Shown one piece after another: positions 45,435 through 54,459 of a stretch of 64,000 nucleotides of DNA. How positions within the stretch are numbered: the first letter of the stretch is position 1; the number at the start of each line of letters is the position of its first letter. The stretch comes from Bacillota bacterium. Lineage in GTDB: Bacteria > Bacillota > Sulfobacillia > RBS10-35 > JAJYVN01. Below the pieces are notes generated by a model. That model saw nothing but the letters and a program-made list of their open reading frames with translations, was not told the origin of the DNA and did no database searches. A program made the translations under genes and the position numbers. The stretch covers positions 1 through 64,000 of the forward strand of contig JAJZZC010000006.1 in NCBI GenBank assembly GCA_021797775.1, written 5' to 3'.

Positions 45435-45618
45435 CCGCGGTGCCGGCCCGGACCGGCTGGGGTGAACCCCTGCCTCTATTCCCTACGGCGTGCGCCCTGG
45501 CAGCGCGCGGCTCTCGACTGAACCGACGGCCAGAGCGGGCCGCGGAGGAGCACGGAGGCGTGCGGCGTCGTGTGGCGGCGGTTTGGCCCTGTGGTCGCCG
45601 TTGGAACGGCGCGTCATG

Positions 45619-45630
45619 GCGAAATTTCGC
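45619..45630. promoter_or_regulatory. Perfect 12-bp palindrome upstream of spo0A
   Basis: GCGAAATTTCGC is an AT-centred palindrome in otherwise GC-rich DNA, 34 bases before the putative sigma-H -35 box. It could be an operator; no regulator is assigned. Confidence 0.3.
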
Positions 45631-45663
45631 TTACGAACGTAGGCAGCGGATACTTGGAAGATG

Positions 45664-45690
45664 GCAGGAGCCCCCCGGACCAACCAGAAT
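45664..45690 (+). promoter_or_regulatory. Candidate sigma-H promoter of spo0A
   Basis: GCAGGAGCC and CCAGAAT are 11 bases apart, matching the sigma-H pattern RNAGGAWWW-N11/12-RNNGAAT in its core AGGA and GAAT. It lies 70 bases before the spo0A start, where Bacillus spo0A has its sigma-H promoter. Confidence 0.45.
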
Positions 45691-45760
45691 TGTGCTGCCG
45701 TTCGCAACGCACGCGCACCGTGCCGGGCAGAGACCCCATGTGTTTCGCGGAGGTGAAACG

Positions 45761-46537
45761 ATGGCCGTAGCCGGCCAAGCCGTCGCACCTTACCGGGTGC
45801 TGGTAGCGGATGACAACCGGGAATTCTGCGACTTGCTCACCCAGTTTCTGCAGAGCCAAAGCGACTTTAAGCTGGTCGGCGTCGCGCAGAACGGTCGCCA
45901 GGTTATCGAAATGGTGCAGAGCGAAGAGCCCGATGTCCTCGTGCTGGATATCATCATGCCGCATCTGGACGGGATCGGTGTCCTCGAACAGATGAACGGC
46001 CTGAGCCTGGCGCGACGGCCCAAGGTCATCATGCTCACGGCCTTCGGGCAGGAAAGCATTGCGCAACGCGTGGTGGGCCTGGGTGCGGATTATTACATCC
46101 TGAAGCCGTTCGACCTGGCCGTCTTGGCAAAGCGCATCCGCCAGATCGCCAGCGGTCAGGCGGTCAAGCCGCCGCAGGCCGAGGCGCGCAGCCTGGAGGT
46201 CGAGGTAACCGAAGTGCTGCACGACATCGGCATTCCCGCCCACATCAAAGGCTATCTGTATCTGCGCGAGGCCATCTGCCTCGTCGTGGGCCGCGTCGAG
46301 TTGCTCGGCGGCGTGACCAAGGAACTTTACCCCACTATCGCCAAGCGCTACCAAACCACACCAAGCCGCGTGGAGCGGGCGATCCGCCACGCAATCGAGG
46401 TCGCCTGGAACCGGGGGAACGTGGACCTGATCCACAGCCTGTTCGGGCACACAATCAATTCGGATCGTGGCAAACCAACCAACTCTGAATTCATCGCGAT
46501 GGTGGCCGACAAGCTACGTATGGAGTTACGCCCGTGA
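45761..46537 (+). CDS. spo0A: Sporulation master regulator Spo0A
   Basis: 258 aa from ATG 45761, with the ribosome binding site GGAGGTGA. Receiver domain: [14 protein letters not shown] (acidic pocket), [20 protein letters not shown] (phospho-Asp), [10 protein letters not shown] and YILKPFD. The C-terminal sporulation DNA-binding domain is highly conserved ([73 protein letters not shown]). This establishes the host as an endospore-forming lineage. It lies downstream of spoIVB, with a likely sigma-H promoter. Confidence 0.98.
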   Translation: MAVAGQAVAPYRVLVADDNREFCDLLTQFLQSQSDFKLVGVAQNGRQVIEMVQSEEPDVLVLDIIMPHLDGIGVLEQMNGLSLARRPKVIMLTAFGQESIAQRVVGLGADYYILKPFDLAVLAKRIRQIASGQAVKPPQAEARSLEVEVTEVLHDIGIPAHIKGYLYLREAICLVVGRVELLGGVTKELYPTIAKRYQTTPSRVERAIRHAIEVAWNRGNVDLIHSLFGHTINSDRGKPTNSEFIAMVADKLRMELRP

Positions 46538-46869
46538 CTTCCGCTGCAGCGATACCGTGAACGCCGCGCCCCGCTGTGTCCGCGGGCGCAGGGAGTGGCG
46601 GCGGCAACGCCGCCCGGCGCTGTGGGAAAAGGGTCGCGGAGGCGGTATCCCGCATGCGTCCCCAGCCGCGGCCTGAGAGGGCAGCCGCGCGGTGGGGCGC
46701 CCCTCATCTCGCGGCGCACGGAGTGGCAGGCAGGACAATCTGTTCTCGCGTAGTATGGGTTTTCAAAACCCTCGCGCTGCGTCGGTGACGCGGAGAGGTG
46801 GGGGTGCTCAGCGAGGGTGTGCGCGCAACGGTTCCGCGTGCAGCTTCGGTCATCGGGGGGTAGGGCGGC
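46538..46869. other. Gap after spo0A
   Basis: About 330 bases. No credible gene or strong hairpin identified. Confidence 0.35.
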
Positions 46870-47667
46870 ATGGGGACAGGCCATGGAGGGTCAGACCCGC
46901 GCACGGCCACGGTGAGCGTCCGCGCAGTGGAAGCATTGATCGCCAGCCTTCCGGGTGTTACTGGTGTCCGCGTCCTGCTGGATCCGTCCGGCTCCCTGGG
47001 CGAGGTCCACGTCCTCGCGGACGCCTCACGCCCGCCGAAGGCCATCGTCCGCGACATTGAATCCGGCCTGGCCGCGCGGTGGGGGATGGCGGTCGACCAC
47101 CGGCGCATCAGCGTCGCGCAGATGCTCGAATCCCCGTTGCGCCCGCGGGGGGGCCGCCTTCGGCTCCAGCAGTGGGCCGTGACCATCGATCCTCTGCGCG
47201 GCTGGACCGAGGTGGCGGTCAGCCTGACCCCGGGCCAACCGCGGCCCTCCGCAGGGGCGTCGGCCATCTGGCAAGGACGGGCGGCGGGCAGCAGCCAGGT
47301 GGGGTTGCGCGTAGCGGCCGAGGCGGTGCTGGAGGCGCTCAACCAGTCCGTGCAGCCGGATCATCGCTTCGCCCTGATCGATCTCTGCCGCGTGACGTTG
47401 GCGGGGCACGACGCGGTCGTGTGCCTGTTGCACTACCGTTCGACGCGTGGTGGGCAGACCCTGACCGGCTCGGCCCTCGTGCGCCACGAGGCGGTCGAGG
47501 CGGCGGTGCGGGCGGTGCTCAACGGCAGCAACCGGCTGGTTGGCTTGGTGGAGCGCGACCAGGCCATGGACGAGCCCGCGCGGACATCAGGAGCCATCCG
47601 GCCGCAACGCGCGGCGGCCGAGGCGGCCGCCGCGTTGGAGCCGCCGGACGCTTCCTCGGCGGAGTGA
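46870..47667 (+). CDS. Hypothetical protein with a conserved-looking N-terminal domain
   Basis: 265 aa from ATG 46870. The first 80 residues (ALIASLPGVTGVRVLLDPSGSLGEVHVLADASRPPKAIVRDIESGL, then GMAVDHRRISVAQ) look like a compact alpha/beta domain reminiscent of small ferredoxin-like or ACT-like folds. A second region (RFALIDLCRVTLAGHDAVVCLLHYRS, GSALVRHEAVEAAVRAVLNGSNRL) resembles a degenerate dsRBD-like or repeat domain. No signal peptide or membrane helix. I recall similar proteins near spo0A in high-GC Bacillota but cannot name a family. Repeat copy B follows its stop by 16 bases. Confidence 0.65.
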   Translation: MGTGHGGSDPRTATVSVRAVEALIASLPGVTGVRVLLDPSGSLGEVHVLADASRPPKAIVRDIESGLAARWGMAVDHRRISVAQMLESPLRPRGGRLRLQQWAVTIDPLRGWTEVAVSLTPGQPRPSAGASAIWQGRAAGSSQVGLRVAAEAVLEALNQSVQPDHRFALIDLCRVTLAGHDAVVCLLHYRSTRGGQTLTGSALVRHEAVEAAVRAVLNGSNRLVGLVERDQAMDEPARTSGAIRPQRAAAEAAAALEPPDASSAE

Positions 47668-47683
47668 GGGCGGCCCTTGCGGT

Positions 47684-47822
47684 TTCAACCTGATTTTCGC
47701 AATGGGGTGGCTCGTCACCCTGGCGTCGAGGGGCCGGCCCCGCGGCGCGACCTCACCTGCTCGCGTCGCGGGGTCCTTCTGCGCCCGCCACGTGCGCCTG
47801 ACACCGCGAGATTCAGGTTCAA
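47684..47822 (-). repeat. Structured dispersed repeat (family 2), copy B
   Basis: Inverted relative to the other copies. Ends TTCAACCTGATTTTCGCAATGGG and CGCGAGATTCAGGTTCAA. Its third stem reads GGGTG/CACCC where copy A has GGCG/CGCC, a compensatory change. GGGGCCGGCCCC is conserved. It begins 16 bases after the stop of the hypothetical gene. Confidence 0.65.
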
Positions 47823-48099
47823 TTGGTACGCAGGAGGTCTGGCCACGCGGCCAGCAGGGTGCAGCGGCTGGCCGCCAACCAGCGGCGCAGGCCGCGGACC
47901 GTACCACGGTAGATCAGCGTGGTGCGGCCCGCGGCCCTGTGAACCGTGAGCATCATCAAGCCCCCCGTCCTCGCCTTGCGGTCCTTAGCGTAGAACGGAG
48001 TTGCACACGCTATGCAAAGGCCGGCCGGGCCCGGGAGCGGTATACTGAGTGGCGGCGGCGCGCCGCGCCGGAATCGCCCTCGTGGGAGCGAGTGACCCC

Positions 48100-49209
48100 G
48101 TGCGCATCGGTGTGCCCGTAGAGACCAAGGCGGACGAGAACCGAGTGTCCCTCACCCCAGCCGCCGTGCACGTCCTGTGTGGCGACGGGCACGAGGTCCT
48201 CGTCGAGTCCGGGGCGGGGTCGGGCAGCGGCTTCGCGGACGGCGACTACCTCGAGGCGGGCGGCGTCCTCGGCACCGCGCCGGAGGTCTGGTCTGCGGAC
48301 CTGGTGGCCAAGGTCAAGGAGCCGGAGCCCCCAGAGTACCGGTATTTTCGCCCGTCGCTCACGGTGTTCTCGTACCTGCACCTCGCCCCGGCGCACGAGT
48401 TGACGGAAGCCCTGCTCGCGAGCGGCCTCACCGCCGTCGCGCTGGAGACGGTGCAGCGTGACGACGGGAGCCTGCCCTTGCTGCAACCGATGAGCGAGAT
48501 CGCGGGCCGCATGGCCGTCCAGGTGGGGGCGCATCACCTGCAAAAACCCCACGGTGGTCGGGGCGTGTTGCCGGGGGGCGTCCCTGGCGTGCCACCTGCT
48601 CACGTCGTCATCGTCGGCGGAGGGACGGTGGGGCGGGGCGCGGCCCGGATCGCGGTGGGGTTGGGCGCGCGTGTCACCGTCTTGGAGGTGCAGCCGGACC
48701 GCCTGCGCGAACTGGACGAGGCGTTCGGCGGCCGCGTGGCGACGGCGGCCTCGCACCCGTACACTGTGGGTGGGGCCGTGGCCGAGGCCGACCTGCTCGT
48801 CGGCGCCGTGCTGGTTCCAGGGGCGCGGGCGCCGCGCGTGGTGAGCGAGGCGATGATCCGGCAGATGCGCCCTGGTGCGGTGGTGGTCGACGTCGCCGTG
48901 GACCAGGGCGGCTGTGTGGCGACCTGCGACCATGCCACGACGCACCATGACCCGACCTACCTCCGGCACGGTGTGGTGCACTACGCCGTGGCCAACATGC
49001 CGGGAGCGGTGCCGCGCACGGCCACCGAGGCCCTGGCCAACGCCACGCTGCCCTACCTGCGCCGGCTCGCTGCGCGGGGGTGGAAGGCGGCCGCGGCGGC
49101 CGACCCCGTGCTCGGCAGGGGGGTGAACGTCACCGGCGGCGTGATCACCTGCCGGCCCGTGGCTGAAGCGCAGGGGCGTCCCTACCAGCCGCTGGCGGGG
49201 CTGCTCTGA
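48100..49209 (+). CDS. ald: Alanine dehydrogenase
   Basis: NAD-dependent interconversion of alanine and pyruvate plus ammonia; in Bacillus it supports sporulation and germination on alanine. Motifs: RIGVPVETKADENRVSLTPAAV, LVAKVKEPEPPEYRYFRP, LFTYLHLA-type VFSYLHLAP, IAGRMAVQVGAHHLQKPHGGRGVLPGGVPGVPP, the Rossmann loop VVIVGGGTVGRGAARIAVGLGARVTVLEV, and YAVANMPGAVPRTATEALANAT. GTG 48100 with GGGAGCGAG upstream gives 369 aa, the family length. TATACT at 48042 may be its -10 box, but no -35 is clear. Confidence 0.94.
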   Translation: MRIGVPVETKADENRVSLTPAAVHVLCGDGHEVLVESGAGSGSGFADGDYLEAGGVLGTAPEVWSADLVAKVKEPEPPEYRYFRPSLTVFSYLHLAPAHELTEALLASGLTAVALETVQRDDGSLPLLQPMSEIAGRMAVQVGAHHLQKPHGGRGVLPGGVPGVPPAHVVIVGGGTVGRGAARIAVGLGARVTVLEVQPDRLRELDEAFGGRVATAASHPYTVGGAVAEADLLVGAVLVPGARAPRVVSEAMIRQMRPGAVVVDVAVDQGGCVATCDHATTHHDPTYLRHGVVHYAVANMPGAVPRTATEALANATLPYLRRLAARGWKAAAAADPVLGRGVNVTGGVITCRPVAEAQGRPYQPLAGLL

Positions 49210-49502
49210 TCAGCGAGCGTACCCTTGGCATGTGTTCCGTGGATGCGTGCGGCAGGACATACCCATAGGTCCCTTGCCCACACGGCGTTGTGGGTCTGGA
49301 CCGCTTTGCCCGGTCCACGGAAGGGGCTTCCGCGCTCCCGCATCCCTGGGGCGCGTTCTGTGCCCCGATGCGCCAAGGAGCAGAACGTGTTTCCCCAAGG
49401 CGCGGGCCTTGCCCCGAGGCGGGGGTCGGCGTGTCCAAGCGCTAGGACCGGTCGCTTCCGGGCGGTGAGTAACCCTGTGGCCATGGAACGGGGGAATGGG
49501 CC

Positions 49503-50654
49503 TTGGCCGGCCGGCAAGCGCCTCCTGACAGTGGGCGAGCCGCATGCCCGTCGTCCAGCGTGGGCGGGCAGCGTGCGCCGGACGGGGCGCGGGCGGCCCT
49601 GCCCGCTGCTTCCGCAGCGGCCGTCGCCGCCTTTACCGGCCACCTCGTGGGTGAGCGGGGGCTCGCGGCCAACAGCGTCCACGCCTACCGCCGTGACCTG
49701 GAGGACGTTGCGCGCTTTTTGCATGCGCGCGGCCACACCCTGCCTGAGGGCGTGACGGCGGACGCGGTCGTCGCCTATTTGGTGGCGCTGCGCCAGCGCG
49801 GCTGCGCGGCCTCCACCGTGGCCCGGCGCATCGCCTCGCTGCGTGCCTTCCAGCGCTTCCAGGATGAGGAGTCCGGTTCTCCTCCCGCTGGTCATCCCAT
49901 CACCGACGCGCTGGCCGCCCTACCGAGGCCGCGCTCGCCCGAACGCCTGCCGCGGGTGCTGAGCCGTCAGCAGGTGGCGGCCCTGCTCGCGGCGGTGGTG
50001 GGCGAAGGGCCGCGCGGCCTGCGTGACCGCGCGGCCTTGGAGTTGCTCTATGCCAGCGGCCTCCGCGTGTCGGAACTGACCGCCATGCGCATCGGCGACC
50101 TGGACCTGCGCCGCCGCATGGCGCGCACGCGCGGCAAGGGGGGCAGGGAACGCGTCGTGCTGTACGGGCGCTCCGCCGCCGATGCGCTGTCGGCCTATCT
50201 AGCCCACGGCCGGCCTGCGCTGGCGGCGCGCTGGGCCGCCGACAGGGGTGGCGTCCGCGCGGGGCACCATGGACGGCAGGACGCCGCCAGCGAGAGGGTT
50301 TGGCTCAACGCGCGCGGGCGGCCACTCACGCGGCAGGGGGCCTGGCTGATACTCAAAGGGGTTGCACGCCGGGCGGGGCTGGCGGCCCGCGCGGTCAGTC
50401 CGCACGTGCTCCGCCATAGCTTCGCCAGCCATCTGCTCGCCGGGGGAGCCGACCTGCGCGTCGTCCAGGAGTTGCTCGGCCACGCCGACATCGGGACGAC
50501 GGAGATCTACACGCACGTGACTGCCGACCGTCTGATGGGCGTCTACCGCCGTTCCCACCCGCGCGCTACGCTGCTCCGGCGCGTGGCCCTGCGGCGCTGG
50601 ACCGCCACACCGCGGGCCGCGAGCGGCCCGCCTGCGGGGGGGGGAGGTCGGTGA
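49503..50654 (+). CDS. Tyrosine recombinase XerC/XerD
   Basis: 383 aa. The N-terminal SAM-like core-binding domain (FTGHLVGERGLAANSVHAYRRDLEDVARFL) is followed by the catalytic domain: Arg in YASGLRVSELTAMRIGDLDL, Lys in RTRGKGGRERVVLYG, HxxR in SPHVLRHSFASHLLAGGADLRVVQELLGHADIGTTEIYTHV, with the nucleophile Tyr in EIYTHV. It resolves chromosome dimers at dif. A 35-residue insertion around AARWAADRGGVRAGHHGRQD is unusual. The N-terminal 35 residues are low complexity, so the true start may be later. Its stop overlaps selA by four bases (GTGA). Confidence 0.88.
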   Translation: MAGRQAPPDSGRAACPSSSVGGQRAPDGARAALPAASAAAVAAFTGHLVGERGLAANSVHAYRRDLEDVARFLHARGHTLPEGVTADAVVAYLVALRQRGCAASTVARRIASLRAFQRFQDEESGSPPAGHPITDALAALPRPRSPERLPRVLSRQQVAALLAAVVGEGPRGLRDRAALELLYASGLRVSELTAMRIGDLDLRRRMARTRGKGGRERVVLYGRSAADALSAYLAHGRPALAARWAADRGGVRAGHHGRQDAASERVWLNARGRPLTRQGAWLILKGVARRAGLAARAVSPHVLRHSFASHLLAGGADLRVVQELLGHADIGTTEIYTHVTADRLMGVYRRSHPRATLLRRVALRRWTATPRAASGPPAGGGGR

Positions 50655-52183
50655 GCCAGGGGCCGCCGGGGCGCCCCGGTACCTCAACACGGCTCACGGG
50701 CACGCGCCCCGGTCCCAAGCCGCGCGGGGGCGAACCGGCGTCGCCCGTGGCTGCATCCGGCGGAGGGCGACCGACCGCGGCGGCGGGCCGGCGGGCCCTG
50801 CCCGCCATGCACGCCCTGCTCGCGTTGCCCGCGTTGGGCCCGTGGCTGGAGCGGCATGGCCGCGACCGGGTGCGGCGCGTCGCCGCGCGCGAACTGGACC
50901 GCTGGCGCGAGCGCCTGTCCGGCGGTGGGGGAGCGCCGGCCCCCGACGAGGTGCTGGCCTCCATCCAGGCCGCGCTGGAGGGGGAGAGCACCCCGTCCCT
51001 GCGCCGGGTGGTCAACGCGACAGGCGTGGTGCTGCATACGGGGTTGGGACGTGCGCCACTGGCCGCGGAGGCGATCGCCGCCATTGCCGCCGCGGCCTCC
51101 GGTTACTGCAACCTCGAAATCGACATGGAGACCGGGGAGCGCGGCAACCGCTCGGCCCTGGTGGCCGGACTCCTGCGCGAACTCGTAGGCGCCGAGGCGG
51201 CCCTGGCCGTCAACAACAACGCTGGCGCGGTCTTGCTGGCCCTGGCAGCCCTTGGCTCCGGGCGCGAGGTGGTGGTCTCACGGAGCGAGTTGGTCGAGAT
51301 CGGCGGCGGCTTCCGTGTGCCCGAGGTGATGGCGCAGAGCGGCGCGCGTCTCCATGAGGTGGGAACGACCAACCGCACGCACCTCCGGGACTACGCGGAG
51401 GCCATCGGGCCGGAGACCGCCCTGCTGCTCCGGGTGCACCAGAGCAACTTTCGCATCGTCGGCTTCAGCGCGGCGCCGTCACTGGAGGACCTGGCGGGCC
51501 TGGCGCGCGCGCGCGGCCTGCCCTTGGTCTACGACCTCGGCTCGGGACACCTGGACCCGGCTGTGGGCTCCGTGGCCGCGGCCCTGGGCGAGCCGGGCGT
51601 GCGCGAGGCGCTGGCGGGGGGCGCTGATCTGGTCACCTTCAGCGGAGATAAGCTCTTGGGCGGACCGCAGGCCGGCGTGCTCTGCGGCAGCAAGGAGATC
51701 GTGGGCCGCTGCGCGGCGCATCCGCTACAGCGGGCGCTGCGCGTGGACAAGCTGACCCTGGCGGCTCTGCAGGCCACGCTGGAGCTCTACGCGCGGGGGG
51801 TGGCCGCCGAGCACATCCCGGTCTTGCGTATGCTGCACGCCTCAAGGCAGGAGTTGGAGACCCGTGCGGAGCGCCTGGCCGCGCTGGTGGTGGAGGCCGC
51901 TGGCGATCTGTGCGGCGTGGAGGTACGGGCGGAAGACTCCCAGGCGGGAGGCGGCGCCTTGGCGGGACGGGACCTGCCCACGGCCGTGATCGCGCTGGCG
52001 CCGCGGTGCTCGCCCGTCACCGAGGTGCAGGCCCGTCTCCGCCGCGGCCAGCCGCCCGTGCTGGCCCGCGTGCGCGCCAACCTGCTCCTCCTGGACCCCC
52101 GTACCCTTCTTCCCGAGGATGAGGCCGTGCTACCGGCCCTGCTACGGGCGGCGCTGGAGGATCCCAGGGCGGAAGCGCCATGA
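50651..52183 (+). CDS. selA: L-seryl-tRNA(Sec) selenium transferase
   Basis: PLP enzyme that converts Ser-tRNA(Sec) to selenocysteyl-tRNA using selenophosphate. Motifs: LRRVVNATGVVLHTGLGRAPL, YCNLEIDMETGERGNRS, ALAVNNNAGAVLLALAAL, VVVSRSELVEIGGGFRVPEVM, RLHEVGTTNRTHLRDYAEAI, LVYDLGSGHLDP and the PLP lysine in ADLVTFSGDKLLGGPQAGVLCG. 510 aa, with a disordered N-terminal 50 residues that may be non-native. It implies selenocysteine use; selB, selD and tRNA-Sec are not in the window. It overlaps xerC/D upstream and the CcdA-like gene downstream (ATGA). Confidence 0.93.
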   Translation: MSQGPPGRPGTSTRLTGTRPGPKPRGGEPASPVAASGGGRPTAAAGRRALPAMHALLALPALGPWLERHGRDRVRRVAARELDRWRERLSGGGGAPAPDEVLASIQAALEGESTPSLRRVVNATGVVLHTGLGRAPLAAEAIAAIAAAASGYCNLEIDMETGERGNRSALVAGLLRELVGAEAALAVNNNAGAVLLALAALGSGREVVVSRSELVEIGGGFRVPEVMAQSGARLHEVGTTNRTHLRDYAEAIGPETALLLRVHQSNFRIVGFSAAPSLEDLAGLARARGLPLVYDLGSGHLDPAVGSVAAALGEPGVREALAGGADLVTFSGDKLLGGPQAGVLCGSKEIVGRCAAHPLQRALRVDKLTLAALQATLELYARGVAAEHIPVLRMLHASRQELETRAERLAALVVEAAGDLCGVEVRAEDSQAGGGALAGRDLPTAVIALAPRCSPVTEVQARLRRGQPPVLARVRANLLLLDPRTLLPEDEAVLPALLRAALEDPRAEAP

Positions 52184-52864
52184 TGCGTGCCGCGCTTGCC
52201 GCCGCCACGGCGGGCGCCGCCGCCGCGTTCAATCCCTGCGGCGTGGGGCTGCTCCCCGCCTAGGTGGCGCTCTTGCTGGCGCGGCCGCGCGCGGAGCGGT
52301 GGACGGTGGCCGCCCTGGAGGGCATGGGTGTGGGGGCGGTCATGACCGCGGGTCTGCTCGTGCCGCATGGCACGGTCGCCGCGACCCTCGGGGTCGTGGC
52401 CGGCACGCCAGGACCGGGGCTGCCCGCAGCCGGGGTGGGCTTGGGCCTACTCCTGGCCGCCTGGGGGGCGGCCATCTTGGTGCGGCCGCAGCGCTTCTGG
52501 GTGTCGCCGCCCTTGCCGCACCTGAAGGGCCCGCTCCGCCTCCGCGGCTGGGGCGGGGCCGCCCTCTATGGCGTCGTCTTCGGCCTGGCCTCGCTGGGCT
52601 GCACCCTTCCCCTGTTTGCCGCGCTCCACTTCCAGGCTGCGGCGTCCGGCAGCGCGGGCGTGGGGGGGGGAGGGCGTCGTCCTGACTTACGCCGCCGGGA
52701 TGGGTGCGGTGCTGATGGGCTTGGCCGTGGCCGCGCGCCTGGCGCGCTCCGCCGTGGAGCGGTGGCTGCGCTGGGCCGGCGCCGTGGCCGCCCGCCTGGC
52801 GGGGGCCATACTGCTGCTCTCCGGGGCCTTCGTCGCCGCCTACTGGCTCGGGTTCGGGGGATAG
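52180..52864 (+). pseudogene. CcdA/DsbD-type thiol-redox membrane protein, interrupted by an amber codon and a G9 frameshift
   Basis: Read from ATG 52180 the N-terminus is AAAAFNPCGVGLLPA, then TAG (52261-52263) exactly where the family has Tyr (FNPCGxALLPAY). Translation continues in frame with VALLLARPRAERW and helices up to SLGCTLPLFAALHF (second conserved Cys). At a run of nine G (52662-52670) the sensible frame shifts; removing one G gives EGVVLTYAAGMGAVLMGLAV to a TAG at 52862. An intact version would be a six-helix membrane protein passing electrons to extracytoplasmic thiol proteins. It overlaps selA by ATGA, so it was probably cotranscribed. It is called a pseudogene, though phase variation or sequencing error is possible. 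Confidence 0.75.
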
Positions 52865-53067
52865 GCGAGAGCCGTCTCGTCCGGCAGTCAGGGTGACGCG
52901 CACGAACCCGTCAGCCAAGTCTGCTTACAGTACTTGGCCACGTTGGGTCGGCTGCGCCACTCGCCGAACCGATCCCCTTGTCGGCTCCATCGCCCGCATC
53001 GCCGCGTGGCGCGCCCAGGCCGCGCCAGCCCATACCTGGGGCAGCCCGCGTGCGGTTTTGGTGAGGG

Positions 53068-54459
53068 CTATTTCGGTCCCGCCAGGGGGGGCGCGCCGGG
53101 CGGCACACCGACGGGCGCGCCCCCGGCCCGACGGCGCAGGACTGCCCGGCTGTAAAGCGCGGCGGCCGCGGCTAGGACGAGGAGGACGATCACCGTCCAG
53201 GGGACGCCGGGTAGCGGCAGGCCATCAGGGTTGACGGCGGCCCCAGCGGCGAGGACGCCGAAGACGAGCACCCCGGCGACGGGGATGAAGCGGCCCCCCG
53301 GCGCCCGCCAGCTGCGGGGCAGGTCGGGCAGCCGTCGCCGCAGGCCCAGGAGGGCCAGCGCCGCGACGACGTACATCGAGGACTCCAGGGTGGCGCCCGC
53401 GTTGATCAGGATCAGATAGCGGCCGGTCGCGAACACCGCCAGGGTCAGGACCACGGACGTGCCATACAGGATCCAGAGGGCGTGCGCGGGCACGAATCGC
53501 CGGTTGAGCCGGCCCAGCACCCGGGGCAGGTAACCGGCGCGACCGAGGGCGTAGAGCAGGCGCGAGGCCGAGACGAAGCCACCGTTAAAGGTCGTCCCCG
53601 CTGTCACCAGAGTCACCGCGAGCATGACCCAAAAGCCCACTGGGCCGAGGGCGGCGCGGCCGACCGTCAACTGAGGCGCGAGGCCCGCGGCGCCCCCGCC
53701 CGGGAGGCGCGCGGCTACCAGCGCGAACAGCCCGAAGGCCACGGCCAGAGCGAGCAGGGACAGCCCGAGGCCCTGCGGCATGAGCGCGGGGCGTCTGACC
53801 TCCTCCGCCAACGGGGTGACCCACTCAAAGCCCATAAAGATGAAGACGGCGACGGCAACCCCGGTCAAGAGCCCCCCGGACCAGTGGGACGGCGCGGGGG
53901 GCAGGTGGCCAGGGGCGAACGTCGCCGCGATACACACGACGACGAGAGCACCCAGCAGCACGTATGTGGTTAAGTCCTGGACCAGCCCGGCGGCCGCTAC
54001 GCCGCGTAGGTTGGCGGCGAGGGCCGCCGTCAGGAAGAGCAGCACCCAGAGGGCCCCTGGTACCGTGGGCACGGCCAAGCGCAGCGCCGAGGCCAGGACG
54101 AAGCCGTCGGCGGCGATGACGCTGAGGACGGTGACCAGGTAGAGCAGGGTGAAGGACAGGGAAAACGGGTCGCCGAGGCCCCGCAGCGTCCAGACGCGGA
54201 TGCCCGCGGCGGACGGCAGTGTGCCGTTGAGTTCGCCGAAGATCGCAGCGGCGAGGAGGCAGACGCCGCCAGCGAGCAGCACCGCCAGCGGGCCGAGGAT
54301 GCCGGGCGCGTCGGCCCGCACCTCGAGCACGGCGAGGAAATTGACCGCCGCAAAGGCGAGTCCGGCGCTGGTTGAAACGACGGTGCGAAAGCCGAGGACG
54401 CGCCGGAGCACGCCGCCCCCGCCCTGCTCCGGCGCGGAACCCTCGCGGCCGGCCTGCAC
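53068..54459 (-). CDS. APC superfamily amino acid permease
   Basis: 463 aa from GTG 54459, with GGAGGT eight bases upstream. About twelve hydrophobic helices. TM1 region TVVSTSAGLAFAAVNFLAVLEV replaces the usual unwound GxG segment; FIFMGFEWVTPLAEEVRRP (TM6 loop), TFNGGFVSASRLLYALGRAGYLP and LGRLNRRFVPAHALWILYGTSVVLTL match APC transporters. Substrate not inferable. It is convergent with the selA group, with no neighbours to suggest a pathway. Confidence 0.85.
   Translation of the reverse strand: MQAGREGSAPEQGGGGVLRRVLGFRTVVSTSAGLAFAAVNFLAVLEVRADAPGILGPLAVLLAGGVCLLAAAIFGELNGTLPSAAGIRVWTLRGLGDPFSLSFTLLYLVTVLSVIAADGFVLASALRLAVPTVPGALWVLLFLTAALAANLRGVAAAGLVQDLTTYVLLGALVVVCIAATFAPGHLPPAPSHWSGGLLTGVAVAVFIFMGFEWVTPLAEEVRRPALMPQGLGLSLLALAVAFGLFALVAARLPGGGAAGLAPQLTVGRAALGPVGFWVMLAVTLVTAGTTFNGGFVSASRLLYALGRAGYLPRVLGRLNRRFVPAHALWILYGTSVVLTLAVFATGRYLILINAGATLESSMYVVAALALLGLRRRLPDLPRSWRAPGGRFIPVAGVLVFGVLAAGAAVNPDGLPLPGVPWTVIVLLVLAAAAALYSRAVLRRRAGGAPVGVPPGAPPLAGPK

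Noticed and set aside
52261-52263. TAG read as pyrrolysine or recoded amber
   Set aside because: Many genes in the window end in TAG, the position is a conserved Tyr, and a second lesion exists nearby.
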